Below, one piece after another: positions 1 through 10,500 of a stretch of 64,000 nucleotides of DNA. The notes under the pieces were generated by a model. The model ran no database searches. It had not been told where the DNA came from and saw only the letters and a program-made list of their open reading frames with translations. Positions within the stretch are counted from its first letter, which is position 1. Each line of letters begins with the position of its first letter. The stretch is from Calliphora vicina (lineage: Eukaryota; Arthropoda; Insecta; Diptera; Calliphoridae), in NCBI RefSeq assembly GCF_958450345.1, contig NC_088780.1, positions 163,166,726 through 163,230,725 of the forward strand. Reading direction: 5' to 3'. Position numbers and translations under genes: made by a program.

Positions 1-107
1 TAAAATCAAGTTTTAATTAATCGATAAAACAGTATAATGTACAAACTGCTGCTAAAATAATAGAACTTCTGTATTCAAAAAAATTATTTTGTTGTGAAGG
101 CTTGAAT

Positions 108-253
108 TTACATATGTACATTATTTATACATCTGTCCACATTATCTATAGTGTTGAGATCTCCAAAACATTCAAGGTGACGGCCACTATTGAGAAAAGA
201 GACTTCTTCTCTACAAATATGAGCCATTGTAAAACGTTTGGAGGTAAGTATCG
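108..253 (-). CDS. unassigned coding-like terminal exon (partial gene)
   Basis: I do not recognise this protein. Read on the minus strand, an open frame runs from a splice-acceptor-like CAG (its AG is on plus 254-255) to a TAA at plus 108-110. It encodes about 48 residues, with segments such as HICREEVSFLNSGRHLECFG and DNVDRCINNVH, and has an internal ATG. Local GC content is higher than in the flanks and the codon choice (GGC, CGT, CAC, CTC) looks coding. The opposite strand is also open from 21 to about 257 and has a good GTAAGT at 244-249, so the strand is not certain. On the minus strand its upstream exons would have to lie beyond the neighbouring EcKinase exon. It could be a relic, a nested exon or chance. 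Confidence 0.3.
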
Positions 254-386
254 CTGATCATCAGGCTACAGAATGTTTGTCTTTTATGCGTTTATACTTT
301 GTGAATATAAAAAAATGTCTATTGTTTTGTCATTCACTGTAATTTGATGATAATTTATATTTTAAATTCATATTTATTCAATCATG

Positions 387-812
387 TTACAAATCATCCA
401 TATAGCCCATTTCACAAGCATGTCTTATCAATGCCAGCATACGCATGGTAACCTCATCACCGCCAGCCTCCAAAGACAACTTACGAAACTCTTCACCATA
501 TAAATCTGCTGCAAATGTTTGGGAAAGACGGCTACATTCCACCTCCGTGAACAGCCAAGGAAGAAAGTGTAAACAAATCATACAACCATAAAAGGCGATA
601 CGGGAAAAATGTGTTTGAAATTTCTCAAAATTATAATGATGTAAAATGTCCCTTATATCCTGTTTAGATTTCTGGGAAGCTTTTAGTATTGTGGACAAAG
701 TGTTAAACATGGAAGTATGGTAGGCTTTTAATAAACTATCCCACATTTCGTATCTATCCTCAGAAGTATTGAAATACATAAAGAAAGCCAAATCCAAACA
801 AGGAGAGCCATA
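387..812 (-). CDS. EcKinase / CHK kinase-like protein, C-terminal exon (partial)
   Basis: This is the C-terminal part of an ecdysteroid-kinase-like (EcKinase, CHK-like) protein, an aminoglycoside-phosphotransferase-fold family expanded in insects and linked to ecdysteroid 22-phosphorylation or detoxification. The frame contains QYGSPCLDLAFFMYF, matching the family's [DFQ..]YGSP.LDL.YF signature just after the catalytic loop, then the usual helical tail ending EMGYMDDL and TAA at 387-389. The kinase N-lobe and HRD-like catalytic loop are absent from the window. The frame stays open to plus 875, but its only in-frame start there is TTG, and the residues before YGSP (LLFLLLGLLYF) look like translated polypyrimidine tract. 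No AG sits where the acceptor should be (the DNA reads TTCTACACAATATGG). Either the exon starts at an AG near 862 or this is a decayed copy. Confidence 0.75.
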   Translation of the reverse strand, partial: YGSPCLDLAFFMYFNTSEDRYEMWDSLLKAYHTSMFNTLSTILKASQKSKQDIRDILHHYNFEKFQTHFSRIAFYGCMICLHFLPWLFTEVECSRLSQTFAADLYGEEFRKLSLEAGGDEVTMRMLALIRHACEMGYMDDL

Positions 813-1019
813 TTGTGTAGAAAAATATAACAAACCCAATAGTAAAAATAACAACGGACAACTTTGACAGTTCAACTATCATTTGACAAAAACAAAGTAC
901 CTGTTGTTGTATTTGTTGTAGTTCTGTCGTCATCTTTTATAAATTCGACTTCTTCATGTCTGTTTTGAAAGAAAGAGAGAAATATATAGAATTTTCTTAT
1001 CATGCACTTTGTGTCGCAG

Positions 1020-1045
1020 TTCACATCCACTACTGTGGATGTGAA
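1020..1045. repeat. perfect 11-bp inverted repeat with 4-nt loop
   Basis: TTCACATCCAC (1020-1030) and GTGGATGTGAA (1035-1045) are exact reverse complements separated by TACT. The 3' arm overlaps the 8-bp target duplication of the adjacent hAT element (ATGTGAAT, 1039-1046), so that element integrated into one arm of a small palindrome. Confidence 0.85.
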
Positions 1046-1046
1046 T

Positions 1047-1956
1047 CAGCGTTGCCGCTTTGGTCCAATTGGACCAAAATTGGTAGTTTCAAGTTAACAA
1101 ATTGACTTCTGGTAGTTTGGTTGGTTTTTTCCGATATTTGTCGTATTTTGGTAGGCTACGATATTGTTGAATACATAAGTATTTTTAAGAACAAAATAAT
1201 TAAAATAATAACGAAAAACCTACTTATGTTATGCTAAAATAATAAAACTACATATTTGCAAAATATGAAGATAGCTTTTTCTTAAATATTTAGTTTAGTC
1301 AGGTAAATGTGTATTTATTTAGTAGTGTTGAGTTCAAAAAATGCCAAAGGGCTCTCAATACTTTTATTTTCTAATAATATGTGTTAAACTCTGCTTCAAT
1401 ATTTCAGTTTCATCTGACACTTTAAATATCCAAATATGGAAATTATTATGAAACTTATTTGTTGATTTTTTTCGGGATACCAACACTTTTAGGTGTTTTA
1501 TGCTCGTTTAAGTAATTTTCGGGGGGCCTTATATGGTAGCTATGGTCAATTATGAATTGAATTTTTAGGTGTAATTTATTTGTAAAAATGTTATTTAATA
1601 TCTATATAAATCAAGCATTTATGGCGGATAATGTCTTATTTCTGGAGGACATTTATATGGGGGCTATGTGAAATACATGGACAACCAGCCAGACAGACGT
1701 ACGGAAGGACATCGTTAAATCGACTCAAAAATAAAATCTCGAAAACTGAACGATTTTAACATATTTATGATTGTAGTGTAATTAAATAACTTTCTTCCTC
1801 TGGATAATTTTATAGCAGCAATAATATAATTTTAAGTTAACTATTTATTTTGAAACGAATCCATATAGCATTTCTCAAATATTTTAAATTTGGTAGGTTT
1901 TGGTAGTTTTTAATTAGAAATTTGGTAGGAAAAATATTTTATGAGTGGCAACGCTG
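1047..1956. mobile_element. non-autonomous hAT-type element, 910 bp
   Basis: The ends are inverted repeats, CAGCGTTGCC at 1047 and GGCAACGCTG ending at 1956. They are flanked by perfect 8-bp direct repeats ATGTGAAT (1039-1046 and 1957-1964), the target-site size of hAT transposons. TTGGTAG-type motifs cluster just inside both ends, resembling subterminal transposase-binding repeats. No transposase ORF is visible. The interior (about 1480-1730) carries a fly dispersed repeat of the 'tatgg.agctatgg.caattatg ... aaatcgactcaaaa' type, which also occurs near 5700, 30640 and 34150. Confidence 0.85.
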
Positions 1957-2036
1957 ATGTGAATGGAAAATGAGAACAAGAGAGAAAAAATTTCTACAAC
2001 TTTCCCGTTATGATAAAATGTATGCAGGGTTACCGT

Positions 2037-3300
2037 CAGTGATGTTAACTTTTTAATTTCGATTACCGTACAGCCCTAAATAAATTACCGTTTTTTAGGT
2101 AAAATTACCGTATCCAAAGTTTTGTTCAAAAATAATAATATTTTCTTATTGAAACAGGTTTATTTTTATAATTCAATATATCGAGGGCATATATTCAAAA
2201 CTCTCTATCTTAAAAATCACAACTTTTCAGGAAAGCCAAAAAACTGTTTTTTCGCATATTACTTGAGTTATTAAAATTCGGTATGCTACAATTATTATTT
2301 TAAAGCAACTACTGAATCTCACATATAATTGGTTTTTAAAATTTTGCATTTTTGGGGACTTTATGATAGATAGAGGGTTTTTTTCTCAAAATATTCAATG
2401 TATGTGTATAAAAATTATAAGATAGAGGATTTTGTAGTTTAATAGAATTAAATTATTTTGATTTCATTTATGCCATCTGTCAGTTTTTAACGTGATTTAT
2501 TTAAGATAATGGCTAATAACACAACATAAGATAAAAAACATATAAAATAAAAATATTTTCATGGTAATTCATTTTTTTAAATGATTGAAAAATGTGAAAT
2601 TCATGTTCATCATTCAAAAATTAGTAAGAAAACATGAAGAACTTATTCCAAAAAATATTTGAAAATTAATTATTTTTTGCATAACATAGAGAAATAACAA
2701 AAATGCAAATAAAACAGCAAAATCAATATGTTTGTAAGAAATTCCCACCATAGATGCAGAAAGTAATTTTCGTGAATATCAAAGATAGAGGATTTTGAAT
2801 ATAGGACCAAGTTTGTAAAACGGCAGAATGCCATTTTTATCAACCTCTTTTATTTGCCTTATAAATTCCTTATCAATTTCATTAAATTCATCCATTCTGG
2901 GAAATGAAAAACTAATTGGTATCGAACAATTGGGGATTTATTACGTCAATGTTTTTAATGATTGCATTTGATTTGATTCAAAAAAATTTTTGCAATCAGT
3001 TTTTAATACAAATTTGTATGTTGAAATATCCATACTTGAAAGACTTTCGATTACTTTACCGCCTATATATATTTCGTCTAGCGGTAGTTGGTTATCATCA
3101 TCCTCAAAACTGTCTAATTATTTTAATGAGAAATATGTATATCATATGTAGACTCATTATGGAAATATAACTTTTGGGATATAATTCTTAAAAATTTAAA
3201 CTTTTTAAAATTACCGTACAAATGTAGAAATTACCTGCCTACCGTACGGAGGTCTAAATTACCGTACAATACGGTAATTACCGTACGGTTAACATCACTG
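2037..3300. mobile_element. non-autonomous hAT-type element, 1264 bp
   Basis: The terminal inverted repeats are exact for 13 bp: CAGTGATGTTAAC at 2037-2049 and its complement ending at 3300. They are flanked by perfect 8-bp target duplications GTTACCGT (2029-2036 and 3301-3308). TTACCGTA-like motifs recur inside both ends (about 2064, 2088 and 2105 on the left; several between 3210 and 3290 on the right), as expected for subterminal binding repeats. A weak 84-codon frame (2916-3170) has no recognisable hAT domain. The interior is very AT-rich. Confidence 0.9.
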
Positions 3301-3308
3301 GTTACCGT

Positions 3309-5320
3309 AATTAAAACGATGATTTTACATGAAGGAGGCACAAAAAGGGATATTTATGGAACATGTCAGCCTCAGATTACCCAGATATAAGTCATCTGGT
3401 TCCAGTAATATTGCAATAGAAAACAAAAGATGTCAAAATGGTTGTGGTTTGGAAAGAGGGATAAATATATATCACACTCGTTGCCTGTTAAACATTTTAT
3501 TTTTTCTCTCACTCTGCTAATCACAACCATTAAAAAGTGGTTGTAGCAAGATGTATTAACAAGATGGCAGCTTAACTACAACAATACAAGAACAATAGTC
3601 ATTTTTGTTTGTGTAAAACCGTGTAAACTGTCAAAAAAAATTCACAAAATCGCACTTTTATAAATGAAAAAGTTTTTTTTAACACTTTTAAATATTTTAT
3701 GCACATAAAGCGTTGATAAATACTAACTTTTTTAAATATAAAATAATCTTTTTAATCTTATTACAAATTTTAAAAGGTTTGTAAACAAGTTTTTGACATT
3801 TCACAAGGCAAAACATGAGTAGAGCAAAAAATAGTCAGCTGGCGTTACGCTGCCACCTGGTTAAATATGCCTTGGGTTGTAGATTCTACAATGTAGAATG
3901 TCAAAATAACCATACGGTTCGTCATTACTTTTTTGAGAACTGTCATTTGTTTCATATCTGTAATAATCTATGATGCCTGCTTTAATAAAATTCAAATAAG
4001 AACCGTTTCTTATGTGAATTTTCGAAGGAAATTTATTTTGAATTTTATAAATAACAAAGTCTTAAAAGGCCTCATTTTATAAAACGAAACGACAAACGTT
4101 AAAATACAATTCTATGGAAAATATTCAAGTTTTAAACCGTTTTCCCAGTACTATTCATGAAAATAGCTTATTTTATTTAAATTAAATAATGTTAAATATT
4201 TATAACAAACTTTTTCGTTCGGCCTACTTCTGAAAAAAAAAAATCTGAAAAAATCCATAATTATTAATTTATACTTAATAATGAAAAATGTATTTAAAAT
4301 TTAAATAAAAAATGGTGGAAATCAGGCCTGTTCTGATATCCAAGTGATTTCAAATCACTAATCGTTTTTATATCACGTGTTTGATTTGTGCCTGTTCTGT
4401 AAATCACACATTTCAGTATTTTTCGGTGTGATTTTAAAATCCGTCAACACAAGAAAACATTGTTAAAAAAAAATAGTTGCCATTTGCTTTAATATTTTTA
4501 AACTTACACAAAAAAATATTAAATTATTGACTTTTATAAATATAACTTAAGAAAATAAATTAATTTAGATTAATTTAATAGTTAGTTAACGTATATAAAT
4601 AAATTATATTTTTCGTCAAATGAATTGCAGTATGTATTTGTTACTCTGGCAAACTGCTTTGTATTGTCCAACAACTAAACCAGAAATAGATATCAAAAAC
4701 TTGAACTAACTTTTTACAGCAGAAGACACCCTACTAACTTTTTGGTTGGACTCTTCAAATTTTTGTTTGAAATTTACTGTAAAAATCTAATTTTTCTCTG
4801 ATTTAGTTAATTTCCATATTAAGAAATAGAATTATAGACTTCGGGATAAAACATGGCCAATGCAAGAGTCTTATTTCGTGATTAAGAAACAGAGAAATCT
4901 TGTATATAAGTAAAAAAAAATAAAAAAGGAGAAACAATCATATTTACCATGATATTAAGGATTTTAAATATATTGAGATTTTCATATAAAATTTAATAAA
5001 ACAAATTCTTGACCTGATCCACAATTTACGCTGTAACTTTGAAATCAAAATGAATTTAAATAATAAGTTAATAATATGTATTCCTATTAGTATAAATTTG
5101 TATCCAGTTTTTGCTTTCACTAAATTCAGTAAATGTAAAAATTAATCTGAAAAAATAAAAAATTTAAAACTTTTTGGGGAATCTTTCGTTTTACCTTTTT
5201 AATAAATAATATATTAAAATATTTGTATTATTCTGAATTCTCAAATTCACCACAAATATCCCAATTATCATAATCTTCATCATCATTTTATAAACTTCTT
5301 CATCATTCACAAAAATGAAA
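3309..5320. other. AT-rich intergenic DNA, no gene seen
   Basis: No convincing ORF, RNA gene or complete element. A low-copy-looking repeat with ATCAC and 'gtgatttcaaatcac' motifs and two 'cctgttctg' phrases lies near 4325-4450. The rest is A/T-runs. Confidence 0.5.
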
Positions 5321-5324
5321 ATAA

Positions 5325-5850
5325 ACAAGTAAGAGAGCTATATTCGGCTGTGCCGAATCTTATATACCCTTCAACAAATTATAATTCAAAATAAAAATTT
5401 TGAATATATTCAGTAAGAGTATGAACAGAAAAAGTACGACAATAAAATTTGTTTTAGTTTATAAAAATAAATATTGATCATGCTTTGAAAAATTAAGATG
5501 ACAGATTATGGAAAAAGATGACAGAAAGAGGACACAAATTTTATAGATGACAGTCAGTTAAAATAGATGATTGTCCTCTAAAAAAGAGGACGTATGGTAA
5601 GGTAATATTACCTCGAATATTTTTTTGTGTGTGTACTTTTAATTCACATTTAAAACATTTTTTACACAACACATTAAAAATATTGGAACTTATTTCTTCG
5701 ACGCAATTATTACAACGGACATCGTTTAATCGACTCAGAAAGTGATGCTAAGTCGATTGGTATATATACATCTATATACATCTGCACAAACGCATTATCC
5801 CTCCCCACTACGGTAGTGTAGGGTATAAAAATGTCAAAATTCGTCGTTGA
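5325..5850. repeat. dispersed fly repeat ('ttcggctgtgccgaatcttatataccc' type)
   Basis: The segment begins with a TTCGGCTGTGCCGAA palindrome followed by CTTATATACCCTTC. It ends with 'acatcgtttaatcgactcagaaagtg ... ctacggtagtgtagggtata', phrases common in dispersed fly repeats, one of which (aatcgactca) recurs at 1720. The class was not determined. The 102-codon minus frame inside (5710-6018) has no recognisable domain. Confidence 0.45.
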
Positions 5851-6054
5851 TTTAAGGACATTTGAGTCTATATTAGTTCCAAATTTTGTTATGCTATCTT
5901 TAACCGTTAAAATTTTATATTTTTCTTTATGGAAAATCACCATATTAAATTTTTTAAGGTAAATGACGTCCCAAAAATTAATAAAATTATTTAATTTTAC
6001 TAAAATATCAATCTTCAAGTCCTAACGTTTTCAACAATATCAAATCTATCTATA

Positions 6055-6190
6055 CTTATATATAAAAATGAAATGGTCCATGTATGTAATAGCATCACAT
6101 GATAACGGCTGGAGCGATTTGGCTGATTTTTTTTTATTTGATTCGAAATTTTCAGGAGATTGTTTGTAAAGAAAAAAAATTCAAAAATTT
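6055..6190 (+). mobile_element. possible Helitron-like 5' terminal fragment
   Basis: A TC-starting segment reading about 'tctatacttatatataaaaatgaaatgg' followed by 'taacggctggagcgatttggctgatttt' resembles 5' ends of Helitron-like repeats that I recall from arthropods. No 3' CTRR hairpin end was located, so this rests on recalled similarity only. Confidence 0.3.
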
Positions 6191-7185
6191 AAATTCTTAA
6201 TATATGTATTTGTACGTTTTTTTCATATACATACATACATATTTCATGCAAAATGTTACTAGTTAACATATCAAATGTAAATTTTGAATTCAAAAACATA
6301 CTGACTTAACAAAACAAAGTTTGGTGTAACAAATTTTGCATGCATTATATGAAAAACGTATACATTTTTCAATTTTCGATCTCGTTAGGATCGTATATAT
6401 ATTTAAATATTGAAAAATCTGTCTATACCAAAATGTTTTGAAAAAAGTAACCAAAATAAAAAATAAATACACATCTAATAACCAAAACGGCAACACTGAT
6501 TTCAAATTAAATATTTACAATTTCTGTTTAGCATTTTGCAATTTCTAAATAATTACCCACGCGATAAAACAGTATTTGCACTTAGTTACCTACAAAATCA
6601 AACATTTTTTGAAAAAAAAAATTTTCAAATTGTTTTTTTAAATTTTTAATTTTTTTTTTAATATTTAGAAAAAAAAAATTTTGGTGAAAAAAAAATCGGG
6701 TTAAAAAATATTTTTACATATTACAGTATCCATCTTATTTATCAATTTCATTGCAAATTAAGTTAAAGTTCTAAATTCGAATCTTAATTATGTACTAAAA
6801 GGTGAACTGAATTTACCTTTTCTATAAAAACATAATTTTTTGGGATAAAAAGTTCAAACCCCTACATTTTAAAAATCGAATATTAAAAAACTCTTGATTT
6901 CTCAAGGAGTTCTAAAAAATAATATCTTCTAAAAAAGTTGTTCCAAAATCGATGAATCAACTTTTTATAAAACGGACAATAGTAAAATTTAGTATTAACA
7001 AAAAAATTAAGTTTTTTTTTAATTTTGTTTTTTATAAATATATATAAACTTACGGGTACAAATTGGGGATTTCAATTTTGAAATGGGGAGTTTTTGGGGA
7101 CATCGACTTTCAAATTGGAGACATGAGGTAAACTTTGTCTGGCAACACTGTGCAGCAGAGTTAACGTTTTTAAGAGAAAAATACC

Positions 7186-7219
7186 TCAGTTTAAAAGTGG
7201 TCGTCTTGGTTGGTAGTCG
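7186..7219 (+). promoter_or_regulatory. TATA-less core promoter: Inr plus DPE of Unc-115
   Basis: A perfect Drosophila-type initiator TCAGTT places A(+1) at 7188. AGTCG occupies exactly +28 to +32 (7215-7219), a full match to the downstream promoter element RGWYV. No TATA box lies at -30. The spacing is the strict Inr-DPE spacing, and the pair sits 407 bp upstream of the start codon inferred independently by splice phase at 7595. Confidence 0.7.
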
Positions 7220-7594
7220 TAAGCAATTTGTGTGCGGATAATTATTGTGGTGACATTCATTAACACTTTTTTTTATAATTGTCATTGTGATTTCCTGGTA
7301 CTATTTCTTTTTATAAATTTTTTGGTGAAGAAATATCTTAAAAAGAGAATTAAAAAATGCATTTATTTTGAAAAAAAAAATTCAACAAAATATCAAAAAA
7401 CAACGGCCAAAGTTTTCATTAATAAAAGTGATTAATAAAAAGTTAATGGAAGTTGAAATACATAAAAATAAAACGATAAAAGTTATAAAAAGTTGAAAAA
7501 AAGCAATCTAAAAAAGATTAGAAGGAAAAAAGCACAAGCAAATCATTGAAAAAAAGTAACAAAAAGGGCGAAGAAGCAGAAAAAGAAGAGTGTA
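7188..7594 (+). other. predicted 5' UTR in exon 1 of Unc-115, with two short uORFs
   Basis: From the predicted TSS to the start codon the sequence is A-rich leader. Two upstream ATGs open very short frames: 7357-7371 (4 codons plus stop) and 7446-7496 (16 codons plus stop). Both end before the main ATG. The apparent 67-codon plus frame at 7232-7435 begins with GTG and is not thought to be translated. Confidence 0.55.
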
Positions 7595-7598
7595 ATGG
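7595..7598 (+). CDS. Unc-115a: Unc-115 coding exon 1 (ATGG, 4 nt)
   Basis: The coding part is only ATG plus the first base of codon 2. It is followed by a good donor, GTGAGT at 7599. Joined to the acceptor at 39023 it gives M-G-K-Q-K-I-Y-C, completing the split Gly codon and putting the first LIM cysteine at residue 8. No other upstream ATG with a phase-1 donor was found, but a distal alternative first exon elsewhere in the intron cannot be excluded. Confidence 0.72.
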
Positions 7599-10500
7599 GT
7601 GAGTTTGCAATTTAAAAAAAAAAGAAGACACAAAAACATGAAAATGTCAAAAGAAAAAAAATAGAAGAAGGTGAAGTTAAATTTTTGGGGTTGTTTGTTA
7701 ATTTTTCTAAAACAAACTAATCTATGAAAAAATAAATGTTTTACTACAGCAAATACGATTCGATAATGAAGGTGTTAATAAATATTTGCCATAGTTATAT
7801 TTTGTGTTACCATTTTAATTAAATTTACATGTTTTTTTCTCCTCATCTTTCGATTAAATAAACATGTGAAAGAGTGCGGTTTATTTGATTTTGTACACTC
7901 CCTATTTTGGTAGTGTAAAAAAACAGAACAGACTCAGAAAAAGAGAAACACAGATAAGGAAAATAAGAGCAACAAATTCGTCATGTTCTCTTGCTGGCTC
8001 TTGTTTTTGTTTTTTTTTGCTTGTTTTGATTGTGTTTGTTTCGAATTAGAATTTTCTGCAATTTTTTGTTGTAGAATCGAATTCGAAAAAGTATGATATC
8101 ACCAGTGTGTGACCCGTACGCAAATAAATGTTAAACAATTTGAAACCACCACCTTAGAATTTAAACACAAAAATTATATTTGTTGAATGTACTTCCAAAT
8201 TTGTTTGTGTTATTTAACAATGTAAAATATAATTATAGGTACATAAATATTTGTATTAATTGTTTACTTTGGGGTTTTGTTGGCTGGTGTATAAATAAAT
8301 AAATTAATAAACATTTAATGAAATAAATCTCTTCTTATTCAATAAATAAACGAACATACGTCATCGTTGTCATTATTATGAAAACATCATGTGTGTATTT
8401 AATCTGTCAAGTTTTAGTTTTTTTATTTTATGTTTTTTTTTTATTGAATGAACTTTGCTATTGTTGTTGTTGTCTAATCCAAATCATGTAAACAGTGCTG
8501 CTAATTTAGAAGTTTTTTGCTGAAATAAAAATGGTTATTTAAAACAACTGTATACCTGGTAGCTGTATAAAAATAAAGCATATAATGTAAATTTGGGGCA
8601 AATAATGTTTAGAATTCGATTTAACCTTGAACAAATAGTAGATTTTATTGAAATACAAGTTAAATTACATATATAAATATCGCTACACATCTAAAACGAC
8701 TTAAAGTTAAATAGAAAGAAGCAAAGTATTTTTTAAAATGTGTGGAGTTTTTTTTTAATATTTTTTAGATTGTTTTGAAGATATTTTTACATAAATACAT
8801 TTATTTTAATATTTTAAGTATTGTGTTATAGTTTATAAATGAATATAAACTTGTAAAAAAAAGATTGTAAGTTGTATATTAAACTAAAAATTTAATCCCT
8901 AAAAAGTGTGAAAGAATACCAATGAAATGTCAGATTTTACTAAAAAATAAGTAAATAATCTTTAGTGTACATGAAATTAATGAACTTGAAAGCCTGTATA
9001 TAGGAAACTAAATAGAATAATCGAAGGAAAGGTCGATCAAAAATTATATGTATGTACATGAAAAATTCTAATTTTTCAGTTTTATTGCAGTAGTTTTTAT
9101 TTCAACTACCACAAAAGCAAGTGAAGTCGAATTTTAATCAATAAAGTCGACTATTATTTTAAATTTCGTACCAAACAACAAATTGCAAACCTACATTCAT
9201 TGACAAATATTTTCAATTATTTGAATCAAATGTTCATAAGTATTAATTCTTATTTCCATTTTTGAATTCAAATTAAATTTGATATCTTAATTATTCGGTT
9301 AATGAATTCATTATGAATTAATTCATAAGCTTAATTCCTTTGTACTTCAAAGGTTTTGAATTCATTTCTTTGATAATTCATTTTTTATAGAATTAATTCC
9401 TTATCGAATCATTTAAATTTTCTTGAACTGGAATTCATTAGAAAATAGCTTTAAAAATGTATTGAATAATTATTTTTTTTTAATTCAAATCAATTACAAA
9501 AAAAGCTTAAGTCAATTTTGTACACCCTTCACCATTGTCATTCCTTTTGTACATTTCTACATTTTTCATTTGCGACACCACAAAGATATACATATATTCC
9601 TGATCGTTATAGATAGCGGAGTCGATATAGACATCTCTGTCTCTCCGTTTGTATGTTGAAATCAGCTTTCCGTAGCTGATTCATCCATCAATATATCCGG
9701 TATAGAACCGGTTCGGTTGCAATTTAAAATCGGGAAAATTTTCCCACAAATGGCTGAGATTAAAGGAAAAAACCAGGATAACCTCGATTTATGACCTTTT
9801 TTTGATCTATATATTTGGATTGGAAAAAAAATTAAGAAATTTAAAAAATATTTTTTTTTAAAAAATGTTGAAAATTTTGTTCAATTCAATTTGTGTTAGA
9901 TTTTAGATTTGAATTTACAAAAATTTAATAATTCAAAGGTTGAATGCATTAAACGATGAATGAATTCTATTTAAATAAAATCCTTTGAAGCTAAAGTATT
10001 AGAATTCAGAATTAAGATAAATTCATTGGAGCTTTGATTTGAACGTATGCATTGAAAAAAGTTTTGAAAACTTTATTTCAAATAGATTTTATGGTACACA
10101 AAAACCAAAAGTTCTATTTTAAAATAAAGTCGACTTTAACAAATATTCAAAATAAAAAGGCCCATAATAAGTCAAATACTAAAATCGGTTATTTCTTAAA
10201 ACAACTTTAAAATAAAAACCAGCTTTTAAGATTACTATAATTTTTAGGATATTTTTGTACTAATATTATTGATAACTGTTCAATAATTGTAAATTTTCTG
10301 CGAACTTTACGGAGAACAGCAGCTTGGCGAAAAACAGCTGATGCTGTTGTTAAACGAGTTAAAAACAGATAGTTTTATATTTAGAGTCGAATTCAACGTC
10401 AGAAGTAGAGTTGTCAAATATTCGACATATTCTAAAAACCGGTTTTCGAATCATTCGAAAAAGCTTAATTTTTAAAACCGGTTTTCGGTTTTTTCTATCA

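Noticed and set aside
2916..3170. 84-codon frame inside the 1264-bp hAT element
   Set aside because: No hAT dimerisation or DDE motif; AT-rich composition explains it.
7232..7435. 67-codon frame in the 5' leader
   Set aside because: It starts with GTG, is low complexity and ends before the phase-validated ATG at 7595.
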